Source of the DNA: a virus
Length of the DNA stretch: 64,000 nt
Virus record (IMG/VR): IMGVR_UViG_3300037010_002261
Span: 26,152-90,151 of that record
Reading direction: 5' to 3' (one strand)
The translations under genes were made by a program, and so were the position numbers. The notes under the pieces were generated by a model, which was not told where the DNA came from, ran no database searches, and saw nothing but the letters and a program-made list of their open reading frames with translations. This document shows, one piece after another, positions 47,728 through 57,565 of this stretch. Each line of letters begins with the position of its first letter. Position 1 is the stretch's first letter.

Positions 47728-48446
47728 AGTTGTTCCACGTCAATCGAGATAACAGCCTCTACAACCGCAATGCGCTTGTCTGACCGCAGCTGAGGATCAA
47801 AGAATAAACGGCTCTCAATCTTGAAGAAGCCATTGTAGTCAGGATCACCTGGGTTGAAGTCGCGCACGATGAAACAGTCGTCGCCCGCCTCATAGCCGAC
47901 ACACAAGATAGCATGCGTAGTAGGTTCATACTCGGAATTATCAAGCATGTCTTGGTTTGGGAACGGGATGATGCCGTTCTTCACCTTCTCAACCATGTCT
48001 TGCGTAGCACCTAGCTCGCGATAGTGAGCCCAGTACCAATGATCGCTGTCATTCCTCTTACCGTCACGCAAGATTTTTGCAGCAAGGTAATAGGAGTCAG
48101 ACCAACGAATTGACACGATCAGGGGCAGCTCCTTTGCTAAAGCTGTTTTAGCTTCAGCCATGCCATTGACAAAGTCATAGGTAAATTCAATGTTGAACTT
48201 ATCCTTCAGCACCTCAACCACTTCGTTCGGGTGGATGTCAGCACCTGAGCCGTCCCAATCATTGTGAGCAAAGAACTCATACAGATCTTTCTCGGAAATG
48301 TGAACATGCTTCAGCTTGAAGGCTTCAACGAGAGCCTTCAGCAAGCAATGAAACTCACCATGACTGTGCTCGTGCTCGAACGCGTCGAGGAAGACGATCA
48401 GGTCATCCCGCACAATGTGCTTTTCAAGCAGGTCACGGATCTTCAT
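47724..48446 (-). CDS. Papain-like (C1/C39-type) cysteine-peptidase-fold protein, 240 aa
   Basis: GEFHCLLKALVEAF may hold the catalytic Cys; PLIVSIRWSDSYYLAAKILR is a core strand and helix; THAILCVGYEAGDDCFIVRD gives the catalytic His with a later Asp/Asn. A second protein of this type is at 57922. Target unknown; it could process a virion protein or act on host proteins. Confidence 0.5.
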   Translation of the reverse strand: MKIRDLLEKHIVRDDLIVFLDAFEHEHSHGEFHCLLKALVEAFKLKHVHISEKDLYEFFAHNDWDGSGADIHPNEVVEVLKDKFNIEFTYDFVNGMAEAKTALAKELPLIVSIRWSDSYYLAAKILRDGKRNDSDHWYWAHYRELGATQDMVEKVKNGIIPFPNQDMLDNSEYEPTTHAILCVGYEAGDDCFIVRDFNPGDPDYNGFFKIESRLFFDPQLRSDKRIAVVEAVISIDVEQL

Positions 48447-49315
48447 GGCTTAGCAGGTGGCTGGACATGGCACTCAGGATCGGTGCTCGGGTCGTAGTGT
48501 TCAGTTAGGGATGCGTGCGGAACGTCATCAGGATATTCTATGTCGCCGTCAACGATGTCCGAACGCACGATCACCTGTCCGATGAGTTGGTTGGGGTCAA
48601 ACGGGGCTAGCTCGCCGTCCTCACCTACTTCGAGGATCTTGGTCCCACCTTCGCTGTCCATGTTTGCAAAGTTGAGCGTAATCGTGTTGATCAGGCCCTG
48701 CTTGACTTCAGCTGGCGGGCTAATCCAAGTCTCAAAGGTGAAGCTGAGGTTCCAGACGATGATGCGACGATCGGTGCCTGCTGGGTAGTTCTCCTCGTTG
48801 CCGATGGAGTCCAGGATGACCCGCGTGATCTTTGCCCAGTCAAACGGCGAGTCATTGAACTGAACCTGCATCTCATAGTCAAAGATGATCAGAATCTGCT
48901 CGATGATCTGATAAGCCTGGTCGGTGTTGGAGGCGTAAATCGACAGCTCGTAGGTCAGGTTGTACGGCGTCGGCATGGTCCGCTTGATGAACTTGACATC
49001 CTGCGGAAAGACGCCACCCTGCTCGAGATATGACTTACGGTCATGAGTGCCGTGACCGTGCTTACGCTCAGGCGCCATCTCGATGCCGGTCAGGTAGCAG
49101 GACATGATCGGGAGAGTGTGCAAGGCGTTTTGCGTGTTGCGCGTCGCAATAGCCGCGGCTACCCGATCCGACGAGCCGTAACGGATCGGCACTACCAGCT
49201 CGTCAATCTCGCCGCACGCATTTTGTCCTGTGCGGACACGCATGTTGGCGAAGATATTGGCGAAGACGATGGTCGCCTTCTTGAGCTGCTGATTGTAGTA
49301 GTAGCTATTGAGCAT
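48443..49315 (-). CDS. Tail sheath completion/stabiliser protein (gp15-like), 290 aa
   Basis: Starts MLNSYYYNQQLKKATIVFAN, followed by an FIKRTMPTPYNLTYELSIYA strand pair and QIIEQILIIFDYEMQVQFND, matching T4 gp15, which caps the sheath and tube and joins the tail to the head. The start was taken at 49315, five bases after CTAAATA, although the frame is open for 15 more codons upstream. Confidence 0.8.
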   Translation of the reverse strand: MLNSYYYNQQLKKATIVFANIFANMRVRTGQNACGEIDELVVPIRYGSSDRVAAAIATRNTQNALHTLPIMSCYLTGIEMAPERKHGHGTHDRKSYLEQGGVFPQDVKFIKRTMPTPYNLTYELSIYASNTDQAYQIIEQILIIFDYEMQVQFNDSPFDWAKITRVILDSIGNEENYPAGTDRRIIVWNLSFTFETWISPPAEVKQGLINTITLNFANMDSEGGTKILEVGEDGELAPFDPNQLIGQVIVRSDIVDGDIEYPDDVPHASLTEHYDPSTDPECHVQPPAKP

Positions 49316-49356
49316 GCGGCTATTTAGGCCGCATAGCTCAACGGTTAAATTAAACG

Positions 49357-49885
49357 TCAATGTGAATCCCAGACATTGAACCCGCCACGGTCAGTGGTCA
49401 GGCCCAAGTCTCGCTTCATGTACGTAATGACAGCGTGGTTGAGCGCGCCGGCCATGGCCGTACTTATGGTCGGGGAGGTGACCCAAGACAAACATGATCG
49501 CTCCCTTCAAGGCCGCAACCTTTTGAGCAGACGCGTCATGATCCTTGAGTGCACGGGCGATGTTTCGGATGAAACCTTCAAACCCGGTCAGCTTGTCATG
49601 CCCCAAGTCCGCGACGTGCTTCGGGTTGACGCGCTTGAAGTCGGAGTCGAGCTCGTGCACGAGCTCGACGGCGTCTGTCACGAACGCTTGGTCATGCGCA
49701 TGTGAGGCCAAGAAGTCACACAGGTCATGAAAGAATTGCTTCGGCTCAACGGCTGCAAGGTACTCTGTGAACTCAGCGTTGTCGCTCAGCGACGACAACG
49801 AATGGTCATAAAGCTGTTGCCACCCGTCAAAGTGGGGAACAGGCTCTTCGGTCAGGAACTTTTTTGAATGACATACTGTCCTCAC
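49357..49885 (-). pseudogene. Hypothetical gene frameshifted near 49460
   Basis: GTG start overlapping the VWA gene stop. Coherent through ALKGAIMFVLGHLPDHKYGH; the +1 frame then gives MAGALNHAVITYMKRDLGLT and ends at TGA 49357. 529 bases is one more than a multiple of three. Helical, His-rich; unknown function. Repaired about 175 aa. Confidence 0.5.
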
Positions 49886-51894
49886 ATGTGCGATGCGTTG
49901 TTGGAAATTTCCTTCATCGTAGTGCAAAACTTCGAGAAGGTCTCTTTGCTGTCCAAGAGGAGCCAGACATGCTTGCGGTACGAGTTGTACAAGTCGCGGA
50001 AGTGGGTTAGGTTCTCACCCCACAGCAAATCACCGTCTGAGACTACAAGGCAATTATACCCTCTAGAAGCCAGCTTTTTGATCTGGCTGGCGAGGCTTGA
50101 GCTGAAAACTGTACCGCCGGACTTGTGATTCGACAGCACATGTTGCAGCTTTGACTTACCTAGAGGGCCAGGCTTACCGCTGTCAATGTCGGTGATGTTG
50201 TTGGCGTGGCCATGCTTACCAGGCGAGCACTCATAGATGTCGTAGTCGCCGCTGAAGATGAAGAGGTAGAAGTCGTCCTGAACGCCTGTCAGGCCTTGCC
50301 GTTGGACAAGCAGCTTGTCCAAGTTAGCCATGACGGTGTGAATGACATAGGACATCGAGCCTGACGAGTCGATGATGACAGCCAGCTTGATCTTCTTCTT
50401 GTTCGGGTTCTTAACATCACCAGGCTTGATAGCGCCGCGGTTTGTCTTGATGACCTGCTGCATCGTGCCAATGGCTCGATGGCTGACCTTTTGGTAAGAC
50501 TGGTCAAGCGTGAACGTGGTCTCGCCGATCATCTTCTTCAGCAGCGCGTCCCACTTGTAACGTGGGTTGGCTTGCGTGTAGTCAATCGGAGTCTTCTCGC
50601 CCTTTGAGTTGCCCACGGCGCGGTCTTCAGGCGGCTTGTTCTCGTAGTCAGGCGGCGGGGAGTCATCCTCGTCGGCCTGCTTATCCTTAACCTTCTTGTT
50701 CCACTTGTCAACGTCTTCGGGCTTCAGCTTGCGTTCAGCGGCCTTCTCGGTGCCGTCGGTGTTGCTACCCCCTTCAGAGTGGTCATCACCCATCCGGTCA
50801 AGCGTGTCGCCGAGCTCCTTCTTGCACTTGTCCTTCAGCTTAGCGAACTCGTTCTTGACCAGGTTGTACATCTCCTGGTACGAGCCTTGCTTGTGGAAGT
50901 TGACATATGAGCTAAACAAGCCCATCGGCAGCTGGGTGAAACCTTGCTGCACGAGCCGGTGGTTGGTGCGGAAGTCGCCCACCCAGTTGATCAGCATGTT
51001 AGACGCGTCGGGAATCACTTTCCGATAGTGGAAGTCCGAGTACGTATAGTGCATGAACTCGTGACGAATCAGGAACTCGATGTACTCATACTCGTCAGGA
51101 ATCTCGCCGCCGTTGGAGACGTACTTCTTGCCGTAGCGGTTATCCTTAGGCTTGAGCTGCTTCAGATGGGCGAAGTCGATCAGGCTCTGGCAAAACTTGA
51201 CGTTGAAGATGAACGTGCCGTCTGAGGTAGCAGCAGCGGTGTCGATGCCGCCGAAGCGCTTCTCGTTCTTCTCATTTAAGCCGTCGCCGACCAGCTTGAT
51301 CTCGGGGTGATGAATGACGTGGAAGTCAATCATGTTCCGCAACGGGAAGAACGAACGGGACTCAGCCTTGATCTTGCTAATCAACTTGCTGAAGATGATC
51401 GGGCTGAACTTTGGAGCCGTCTTGACCGGCGGCGCACGCTTAACAAAGTGCGGCGAGACGGTCAACCTACGGATGATCTCCTCGATGTCAACGTCCTTAT
51501 CCTCGATGGGATTGTCGCTGACAACGTCCTTCTTGCCCCCCTTCTTCCGCTCTTCCTCCGTTGGCGCTGCATCTTCGCCTTCAGGAGGCTTGTTCTCTTT
51601 CGGCGGAGGGCCCTTGCGGTCCCAGAACTTGTCAAACAAGATCGTCTCGATCATGTTGTCAGCCGCCGCTTCGTAAAGCACCGGTGAAATCTGAGCGACA
51701 CAGTCGATTTGCTTGAGGCGCTCAGCTACCTCATCCTTGATCGCTTGAATCTTGTCTGGGTCGCCGCCGGTGACGTGGTCAATGATCTGCTTGATGTGCG
51801 GATCATTGAACGTTGTCTTGAGCAGCGGGACTTCAACCTTATGAGACTGAACGACGATGTCGTCATCAGCCTCGTTGAGCTTGCGCCGCGCCAT
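49882..51894 (-). CDS. VWA-domain protein with a metallopeptidase-like region, 670 aa
   Basis: The C-terminal 200 residues hold a VWA domain: LAVIIDSSGSMSYV (MIDAS DxSxS), a TVFSSSLASQ (MIDAS Thr) and CLVVSDGDLLWG (MIDAS Asp). Residues about 275-300, EYIEFLIRHEFMHYTYSDFH, resemble the zincin helix seen in VWA partners of MoxR ATPases. A long charged linker separates them. It is immediately downstream of a MoxR-like gene, so it probably acts as its substrate adapter. Confidence 0.75.
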   Translation of the reverse strand: MARRKLNEADDDIVVQSHKVEVPLLKTTFNDPHIKQIIDHVTGGDPDKIQAIKDEVAERLKQIDCVAQISPVLYEAAADNMIETILFDKFWDRKGPPPKENKPPEGEDAAPTEEERKKGGKKDVVSDNPIEDKDVDIEEIIRRLTVSPHFVKRAPPVKTAPKFSPIIFSKLISKIKAESRSFFPLRNMIDFHVIHHPEIKLVGDGLNEKNEKRFGGIDTAAATSDGTFIFNVKFCQSLIDFAHLKQLKPKDNRYGKKYVSNGGEIPDEYEYIEFLIRHEFMHYTYSDFHYRKVIPDASNMLINWVGDFRTNHRLVQQGFTQLPMGLFSSYVNFHKQGSYQEMYNLVKNEFAKLKDKCKKELGDTLDRMGDDHSEGGSNTDGTEKAAERKLKPEDVDKWNKKVKDKQADEDDSPPPDYENKPPEDRAVGNSKGEKTPIDYTQANPRYKWDALLKKMIGETTFTLDQSYQKVSHRAIGTMQQVIKTNRGAIKPGDVKNPNKKKIKLAVIIDSSGSMSYVIHTVMANLDKLLVQRQGLTGVQDDFYLFIFSGDYDIYECSPGKHGHANNITDIDSGKPGPLGKSKLQHVLSNHKSGGTVFSSSLASQIKKLASRGYNCLVVSDGDLLWGENLTHFRDLYNSYRKHVWLLLDSKETFSKFCTTMKEISNNASHM

Positions 51895-54569
51895 TACTTT
51901 ACGCCTTTGCTTAGCAGCTGCTTGATGTACTTCGTCATGCGCTGATTGATGTCGCCCAGGGCGTCATACTCATCATCGCTGATGGCATCGCTGCCGAGGA
52001 AGGTCAGCAGAGCTTCCTTCAGCGGTGGGATGAACTCTCGTGACAAGCCGTGGATCATGATAGCGTGGACGAGCTCTCGCAAGAAGTACTCGAAGTGAGA
52101 AACCTTCGGGCCGTTCGCGATGTGCTTGATCGTGATCTTGTCATCGGCCAGCTCGCGCATCAGGTGGGTCGCGTCGATCAGGAACTTCTGATCGTGGGCG
52201 CCACGATTCGAGAGGAACTCGTTCAAGTCCTGCTTGAAGATGCCCGGATCGATGTTCTGGATGTAGTTCGTGAAGGCGATGTTGTTGGCCAGCACGAAGT
52301 CCGTGTCACGGAAGGTCTTCTCAGCGATGTCCTCGAAGGTCATGACCTTCGCTTTCTTGCTAATGAGGTCGAGACGGTCAGCCTCAGGGGCGGTCATGAA
52401 CCACTCCTCCAAGTCATTCCAGAAGTCAGGCGAGCGGATGCCGTGCTTGTCTTCGATGATGAAGCTGAGCTTCTGCTTAAACGCCTCGTAGACCTTCTGC
52501 TTCAGCTTGTGCGCCATCTTGTCAACGGCTGCAGCGTCGTCGGTATCATGCGCTTCGCGCTTGAAACGGGACACTTTCGGGTCCATGTTGTGGCAAACAC
52601 CCGAGTACATGTCCTCGAACTCGCGCGGCGACACGTAGATGTTGCTGCTGCCTAGGTTCAAGTGGAACTCAGTGTTGTCGCCGTCATGCTTGCCCTCATT
52701 GCGAGCGTCCTTGAACTTGTCGTAGAAGGCCGACGTGATCTCGAAGACAGCCTTGGCGATCTCTGGGTTCTTCAGCACCTTGGCAAGCTTCGGCTCAGTC
52801 TTTGTCTTGAGGAAGGTGACCGTCTGGTTCCAGCTAGCTCCAGCCGGGATGATGTCCAGGACGTCGCGCATGTGCTTGGTTAGCTCAGTCGTGCCTTGGT
52901 CATTCGGGTTGATAGCGGCGACCACGATCGAGCCTTTAGGCAGCTCGAGCGAGCCTTCATGACCAGGCTCACCCACGAACGTCTTGTCGAGGAGAATCCG
53001 ACGCAGCGCGTTGAAGACCTTGGTAGAGGTCCGGTTCAGCTCATCGAAGAAGATCAGGTACTTGTGCTCACGGCCTTCGAACTCTTTCCAGTCGATGTCC
53101 GGGTCAGAGCCTTCAGAACGCTTAGCGCCCGCGCCGTGCTCTTGAGAGCCCAGGTGATACTCCTTCAGGTGCTCCTTGAGCCAGCCTTCGCCTTCTTTGA
53201 TCTTGTTCTTGATGATTTTGTAGAGGCCAGGCTCGGAGAACTTGACAGACAGCGAGCCCTTTTCATTCTCGTCCGACAGCGGCAAGCCGATGATGTCTTC
53301 TGGTGAAAGGGTATCGGTTGGAATCATGACAGGCACCAAGCCGAGCTCGAGAGCAACGTCGATGATGTGCGAGGTCTTGCCGATGCCAGGCAAGCCAGAG
53401 ATGACTGGCACGTAGCTGCGATGCTCAGCCAGCTTCATCTTGACTTCGAGCTGGTGCTTCAGCACGTCGCGCCAGTGCTCAACCGGGTGCAGGCCCTTTT
53501 GGCCGCCGCCGACCGACCAGCTCGACTCGACTTCGATGCCTGACTGGTCTTTGATCAGCTCAGCGACAGCCGTAGCGACCTTCTGTGCAAGCTGTGACTT
53601 GGCGCCGGTCGTGTAGTTACGGAAGTTGGTGTGAACCTGGCTCATCAGCACCTTGGCGTCCTTCTCGCTCTTGACAGGCATGCTGGCGTTGATGAGCAGC
53701 AACAGCTGTTCCCACCGGCGTGGCGATGTCCGAACGTCAGCGTTGGCGTCATCGTGCGAGAGGTCAGCGTCATCAAGCGCGTCAAAGAACTTGTCGACGA
53801 GCTGCATGTTCAGCTTAACGCGCGGGTTGTCTTGGAACTTCTTGACGAACCAAGAGAACCACTCCGCCTTGCCAGGATTGTCAAACTCAAGCTTGCTGTA
53901 GTCTTGGTTGAGCGCGATTCCTTCCACGCCCTCGTCGTTCATGTTTGACGCATAAACCACGTAGCAGGTCTTCGGCAGCTGATGCAAGCCAAGGTTGCCG
54001 TTCAGGATGCCCCGCAAGATATTGCGGATAGACATCGAGGTTTCGCGGTAGTACTCGTCCAGGAACAAGATGCAGTTGAAGTGCTCACGCAGCTCCTGCA
54101 CCTCTTCTGAGAAGGTGTCATCCGTGCCGCCGAGCGCTTCGTGTAGGTGCTTGATAGCCGGAGAGCGCTTGATCGAAGCAAGCACCTGGGACTCAGGCAC
54201 AATCTTGGAGTGCATGACCTGGTTATACAGGTCGGAGTCAGCCAGCTTAACGTCGAACTTGGCCTTGTGAGCCTCGATCTTGCCTTCGGTGCTCGTGTTC
54301 GACTCAGGGTGATAGACGATGAACGGGATGTTGATGATGTGCTCTTCAACCAAGTGCGGAGTTTCAATCAGCACAAGCTTGATGCCGGCGAGCTGTGCCA
54401 GCTGGCGCACGAATGAGGTCTTACCCACACCAGGGTCGCCGGCAAGCAGCAAGCCGCCCTTGACCGTCTGGTGCATCTTGGCCTTCATGTCAGCAAACAC
54501 CGACTCAAGGTAGTCTAGCCGCTTTTCAGGAACGACAGACGAGACAGAGAACTTTTTACCTTGCGCCAT
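51894..54569 (-). CDS. MoxR-like protein with two tandem AAA+ domains, 891 aa
   Basis: First Walker A LLLAGDPGVGKTSF (about residue 42) with Walker B CILFLDEYYRE. Second Walker A VISGLPGIGKTSHI (about residue 395) with Walker B LIFFDELNRTS and sensor IVVAAINPNDQGT. These are MoxR-type AAA+ features. With the VWA protein it forms a chaperone or remodelling module, like RavA-ViaA or NorQ-NorD. Two AAA units in one chain is unusual. Substrate unknown. Confidence 0.8.
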   Translation of the reverse strand: MAQGKKFSVSSVVPEKRLDYLESVFADMKAKMHQTVKGGLLLAGDPGVGKTSFVRQLAQLAGIKLVLIETPHLVEEHIINIPFIVYHPESNTSTEGKIEAHKAKFDVKLADSDLYNQVMHSKIVPESQVLASIKRSPAIKHLHEALGGTDDTFSEEVQELREHFNCILFLDEYYRETSMSIRNILRGILNGNLGLHQLPKTCYVVYASNMNDEGVEGIALNQDYSKLEFDNPGKAEWFSWFVKKFQDNPRVKLNMQLVDKFFDALDDADLSHDDANADVRTSPRRWEQLLLLINASMPVKSEKDAKVLMSQVHTNFRNYTTGAKSQLAQKVATAVAELIKDQSGIEVESSWSVGGGQKGLHPVEHWRDVLKHQLEVKMKLAEHRSYVPVISGLPGIGKTSHIIDVALELGLVPVMIPTDTLSPEDIIGLPLSDENEKGSLSVKFSEPGLYKIIKNKIKEGEGWLKEHLKEYHLGSQEHGAGAKRSEGSDPDIDWKEFEGREHKYLIFFDELNRTSTKVFNALRRILLDKTFVGEPGHEGSLELPKGSIVVAAINPNDQGTTELTKHMRDVLDIIPAGASWNQTVTFLKTKTEPKLAKVLKNPEIAKAVFEITSAFYDKFKDARNEGKHDGDNTEFHLNLGSSNIYVSPREFEDMYSGVCHNMDPKVSRFKREAHDTDDAAAVDKMAHKLKQKVYEAFKQKLSFIIEDKHGIRSPDFWNDLEEWFMTAPEADRLDLISKKAKVMTFEDIAEKTFRDTDFVLANNIAFTNYIQNIDPGIFKQDLNEFLSNRGAHDQKFLIDATHLMRELADDKITIKHIANGPKVSHFEYFLRELVHAIMIHGLSREFIPPLKEALLTFLGSDAISDDEYDALGDINQRMTKYIKQLLSKGVK

Positions 54570-54572
54570 TGT

Positions 54573-54776
54573 TTACTCCAACCCGACAATACGATTATAC
54601 AACTCTTTGTTGTCTCGAGCGATTAAACTCAACATGTGCTTGAAGCGATCAGACGCCGGGAAGATGACGGACTCGACCGGGTCGGGTGCCGGAGCGTCTT
54701 CAACGACAGGCACGACCTTAGGCTGGGTGATGGGCTCACGCACCGCATCAATGTCAAGAAATTTGCTGATCTTCAT
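54573..54776 (-). CDS. Hypothetical protein, 67 aa
   Basis: Short, Pro/Val/Asp-rich middle (PKVVPVVEDAPAPDPVESVI) and a helical end. It precedes the MoxR-like gene in the same transcript. Confidence 0.5.
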   Translation of the reverse strand: MKISKFLDIDAVREPITQPKVVPVVEDAPAPDPVESVIFPASDRFKHMLSLIARDNKELYNRIVGLE

Positions 54777-54782
54777 GTGGCT

Positions 54783-55100
54783 TTACGCTGTAGTGATAGT
54801 GACGGTGTTGCCTTGCTTGGCATTGAACTCGCGGGCCGCATCGCGGTAGGCTTCGAGCTCAGGATGTTCAGCCTTGAAGGCGCGAAATGCCTCCTTGGTC
54901 TCCCATTCCTCAACGGTTGTAAGAGTCAGGCCATCCTCCGACACGCTCACATGGTCCCGAGAGATAAAACCAGGCGCGACTTTCTTGAGCTCGATCAAGG
55001 CCAAAGCTTGCTTGCGCAGCTTGTTAGACAGCGGTAGGTCCTTAACGAACTTGCCTGCTGAAGTTGACTTGACCGTAACGGTAGTGAGTGTGTAGGACAT
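54783..55100 (-). CDS. Possible ABM-like alpha/beta-barrel protein, 105 aa
   Basis: SEDGLTLTTVEEWETKEAFR followed by AFKAEHPELEAYRDAAREFN has the strand-W-helix pattern of small dimeric monooxygenase-like barrels. No catalytic claim. Preceded by CTAAATAG and a GGAGG site. Confidence 0.35.
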   Translation of the reverse strand: MSYTLTTVTVKSTSAGKFVKDLPLSNKLRKQALALIELKKVAPGFISRDHVSVSEDGLTLTTVEEWETKEAFRAFKAEHPELEAYRDAAREFNAKQGNTVTITTA

Positions 55101-55118
55101 GATTGCCTCCGGAGCTAT

Positions 55119-55934
55119 TTAGGAAACCGAAAGCTCGTGCATGAAGAGCTTAACGGCCTTCTTCCACTTCATAGGCGCCCGGTTATAGAGCGTGTCGAAG
55201 AAGTTGCTGGTATCAGCAGGGTTCATCCACTCTGGCGGGTCAGCCGCGAGCACGTATGCGTCGGTTAGGGCGCGCTCGGTGTAACCTGGGATGGTCTTGT
55301 ACTTTGCTTGCAGGTGCTTCAAGCGCCCGACCGCCGACTTGATCAGCGGGTCAAACTCGATGTCACTCAGGTTGTAGTCGTCAGACTCAGCTTCGTAGTC
55401 TGAGTGCATGCGCGTCTGCTTGCCATGCTTGTAGTGCAATGATTGGTACTGCACTAGGTGGGTCAGCTCATGCTCAAGCATCTTGATGAGCATCGGGACC
55501 TTGGACAGCGAAGCTTTTAGCGAGTCAAGCGTGCCGATTGACGGGCCTGTCATCCGTAAGTTGAACGGGGACAAGCGGATGAACGGGCCGTCATCCTCGT
55601 CATACATGCCCCCGCTGCGACCGAGCTTCTCATCCTTATCAAAGATCAGCCGCATGGCTACCGTGATGTCCACGGGGACGCCGTAGAAGGTCTCATCAAT
55701 GACGAAGCTTCGAGTGCGAAACCGTTGGTGGCCGTTCTCAATGTCAGCAAGCGTTAGCTTAACGCCGTGACGAGTCTCGACCGCTCTAATAAGCCGTGTA
55801 GCATCAGATAAGTCAGAGCCGGTCATCCGCTTCGTGATGACCCGCTCGACATAGGCAAAGTACCACTCAAGCATCACAGTCCGCATCTCAGCAGTAACGG
55901 ATGGAAGCTTGATCATGCCTTCAGTTAGCCTCAT
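55119..55934 (-). CDS. Zincin-type metalloprotease-like protein, 271 aa
   Basis: KMLEHELTHLVQYQSLHYKH holds a HELTH (HExxH) zinc motif, with later acids (DYEAESDDYNL) that may provide the third ligand. No signal peptide, so it acts in the cytoplasm or virion. Overlaps the gp14-like gene by four bases; may process a structural protein. Confidence 0.6.
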   Translation of the reverse strand: MRLTEGMIKLPSVTAEMRTVMLEWYFAYVERVITKRMTGSDLSDATRLIRAVETRHGVKLTLADIENGHQRFRTRSFVIDETFYGVPVDITVAMRLIFDKDEKLGRSGGMYDEDDGPFIRLSPFNLRMTGPSIGTLDSLKASLSKVPMLIKMLEHELTHLVQYQSLHYKHGKQTRMHSDYEAESDDYNLSDIEFDPLIKSAVGRLKHLQAKYKTIPGYTERALTDAYVLAADPPEWMNPADTSNFFDTLYNRAPMKWKKAVKLFMHELSVS

Positions 55935-57541
55935 AGCTTCTTGTCCAGGTTAACCTTGTTCGGCGAAGCGAGCACCTTGTCGATGGTCCGCTTGTGCGAC
56001 GAGTACTTGTCACGCGTGTTGACTTCGATCACGTTCCAGCGGGAGCCGTTCCACTTCAGCAGCCGATCAGGCGGTCGCAGGCTAGCAGGGAGGTTTGTGT
56101 AGGTCTGACGGTGGAAATGGCCTGCTGTGATCGTGTTGCCTGGCGGCAGGGCGTCGCCCGACGTGAACGCTTGACCATCAGCAGGTAAGGCGTCTTGCAC
56201 ATACGGGTCACGCCCGTCATAGGAGCCAGGCGGCTTGCCCATAGCCTTGCCTGACATGATGTTAGCCGGGTCACCGCCGACTTGAGGCACGTCATCCTTG
56301 CTCTTCTGGATGATAGCTTCAGTCGACTTATAGGCTTGGTCATTCTGCAGCGCGCCCAGCAAGAAGTCGTCATCGGCTTGCGCTTGGTTGATCTTGCCTG
56401 GTGTGCCTAGCAGGTCACGATGCTCGACCGATGGCATGATCGGCTGGGCATAGAATTTGAACAGCTGCGGTTTCCAGTTGAATGCATAGCCTTCGGTCGC
56501 CCAGGCTGTGTCTGTCACCTCGAGCCACTTACGTACAGGCTTCAAGAAGGCGTCATACTGTACCTCGCCGGGCAGCTCGACCACGTCACCGACCACGATC
56601 GGGCGTCCTAGCTTCTGGACCATGACGGCGAAGCTGCAAGTGAAGATGTAGGTCTGTGGCAAGCTGATGCCGAACTTTGCTAGCTCAGACTGCACGTCAA
56701 GCAGGTCATATTGACACTTGAGGAGAGTAGACTGACGGTTGTAGGACCTGTCACGGTTCTCCATCAGGAAGAAGTCCTGAATGTTGTCAATGCTGGTAGC
56801 TGTAGCCTCAAGCAGGTGTAGCTCGATGACCTCCCACTGAGAGTTGGTCGAAACACCGTTGAAGAAGATTGGCACCAGGCGCCACTGGTTGTACATTGCA
56901 TTCGATGGCACGCCTACAGTGACTAGGTCACTAGTGTCAGGCAAGGAAACGATTCCTACACGCTTCCACTCGAGACCGTCATCGCTCGCTTCCACTCGAG
57001 CTTTCGTAGCACGGTTTTCGGCGACCACACCCTGCCTGATCTTGAACGAGCCTACCTGCTTTCGAACAGGCTCAGGTGTGAAGTACCGCTCTTGCGGCGC
57101 GCCCAGCTTGTCCCACGCCTTCTTCGTGCCGAATGAGAAGCCGATGAATGCGGGCGCGCTAATGACATCAGCACCTTGCTGAACAGAGCGCCACGAAGCG
57201 TCATTGACGTTGAAGGTGTCGAGCGCGTTGTAGCCTGACGGCGCGCCCGAGGACAGCGGATAGCCTGCCGACGTGACCATGTCAACGGTTGAGCCTTGAC
57301 TGTGAACGCCAAGCATCGGGAAAACATTGACGGGGCCAGCGGCCATCTCCAGCGCTTCAGCCTGGAGGCTGGCGATGTAGTTGGCTTCGTTGTCAGCGCA
57401 CTCTGATGTCGAGTAGTCAACCGTGCCGATGCAGACCTCAGGCGGCTTGTATACGGCAGGCGCCGTGTCGTATGCGAACTTTGGGTTCGGCGGACTGCAG
57501 TCAAGCGGTGCTGGGCCTGTAGGTGTAATCTCATCAGCCAT
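55931..57541 (-). CDS. Neck/head-closure protein (gp14-like), 536 aa
   Basis: The second half, FGISLPQTYIFTCSFAVMVQ, GRPIVVGDVVELPGE, then KWLEVTDTAWATEGYAFNWK, KPQLFKFYAQP, follows the order of T4 gp14 after its FGM...GDLIYFP...INWVEP region. The N-terminal half looks like a carbohydrate-binding beta sandwich (SFKIRQGVVAENRATKARVE, VGIVSLPDTSDLVTVGVPSN), an added domain. Confidence 0.55.
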   Translation of the reverse strand: MADEITPTGPAPLDCSPPNPKFAYDTAPAVYKPPEVCIGTVDYSTSECADNEANYIASLQAEALEMAAGPVNVFPMLGVHSQGSTVDMVTSAGYPLSSGAPSGYNALDTFNVNDASWRSVQQGADVISAPAFIGFSFGTKKAWDKLGAPQERYFTPEPVRKQVGSFKIRQGVVAENRATKARVEASDDGLEWKRVGIVSLPDTSDLVTVGVPSNAMYNQWRLVPIFFNGVSTNSQWEVIELHLLEATATSIDNIQDFFLMENRDRSYNRQSTLLKCQYDLLDVQSELAKFGISLPQTYIFTCSFAVMVQKLGRPIVVGDVVELPGEVQYDAFLKPVRKWLEVTDTAWATEGYAFNWKPQLFKFYAQPIMPSVEHRDLLGTPGKINQAQADDDFLLGALQNDQAYKSTEAIIQKSKDDVPQVGGDPANIMSGKAMGKPPGSYDGRDPYVQDALPADGQAFTSGDALPPGNTITAGHFHRQTYTNLPASLRPPDRLLKWNGSRWNVIEVNTRDKYSSHKRTIDKVLASPNKVNLDKKL

Positions 57542-57565
57542 TAGTCGTCTCCAATGTTTGCAGCT

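Noticed and set aside
48443-49360. A longer N-terminus for the gp15-like protein from 49360
   Set aside because: It would include the TAAATA box and adds residues without similarity; MLNSYYYN is the natural start.
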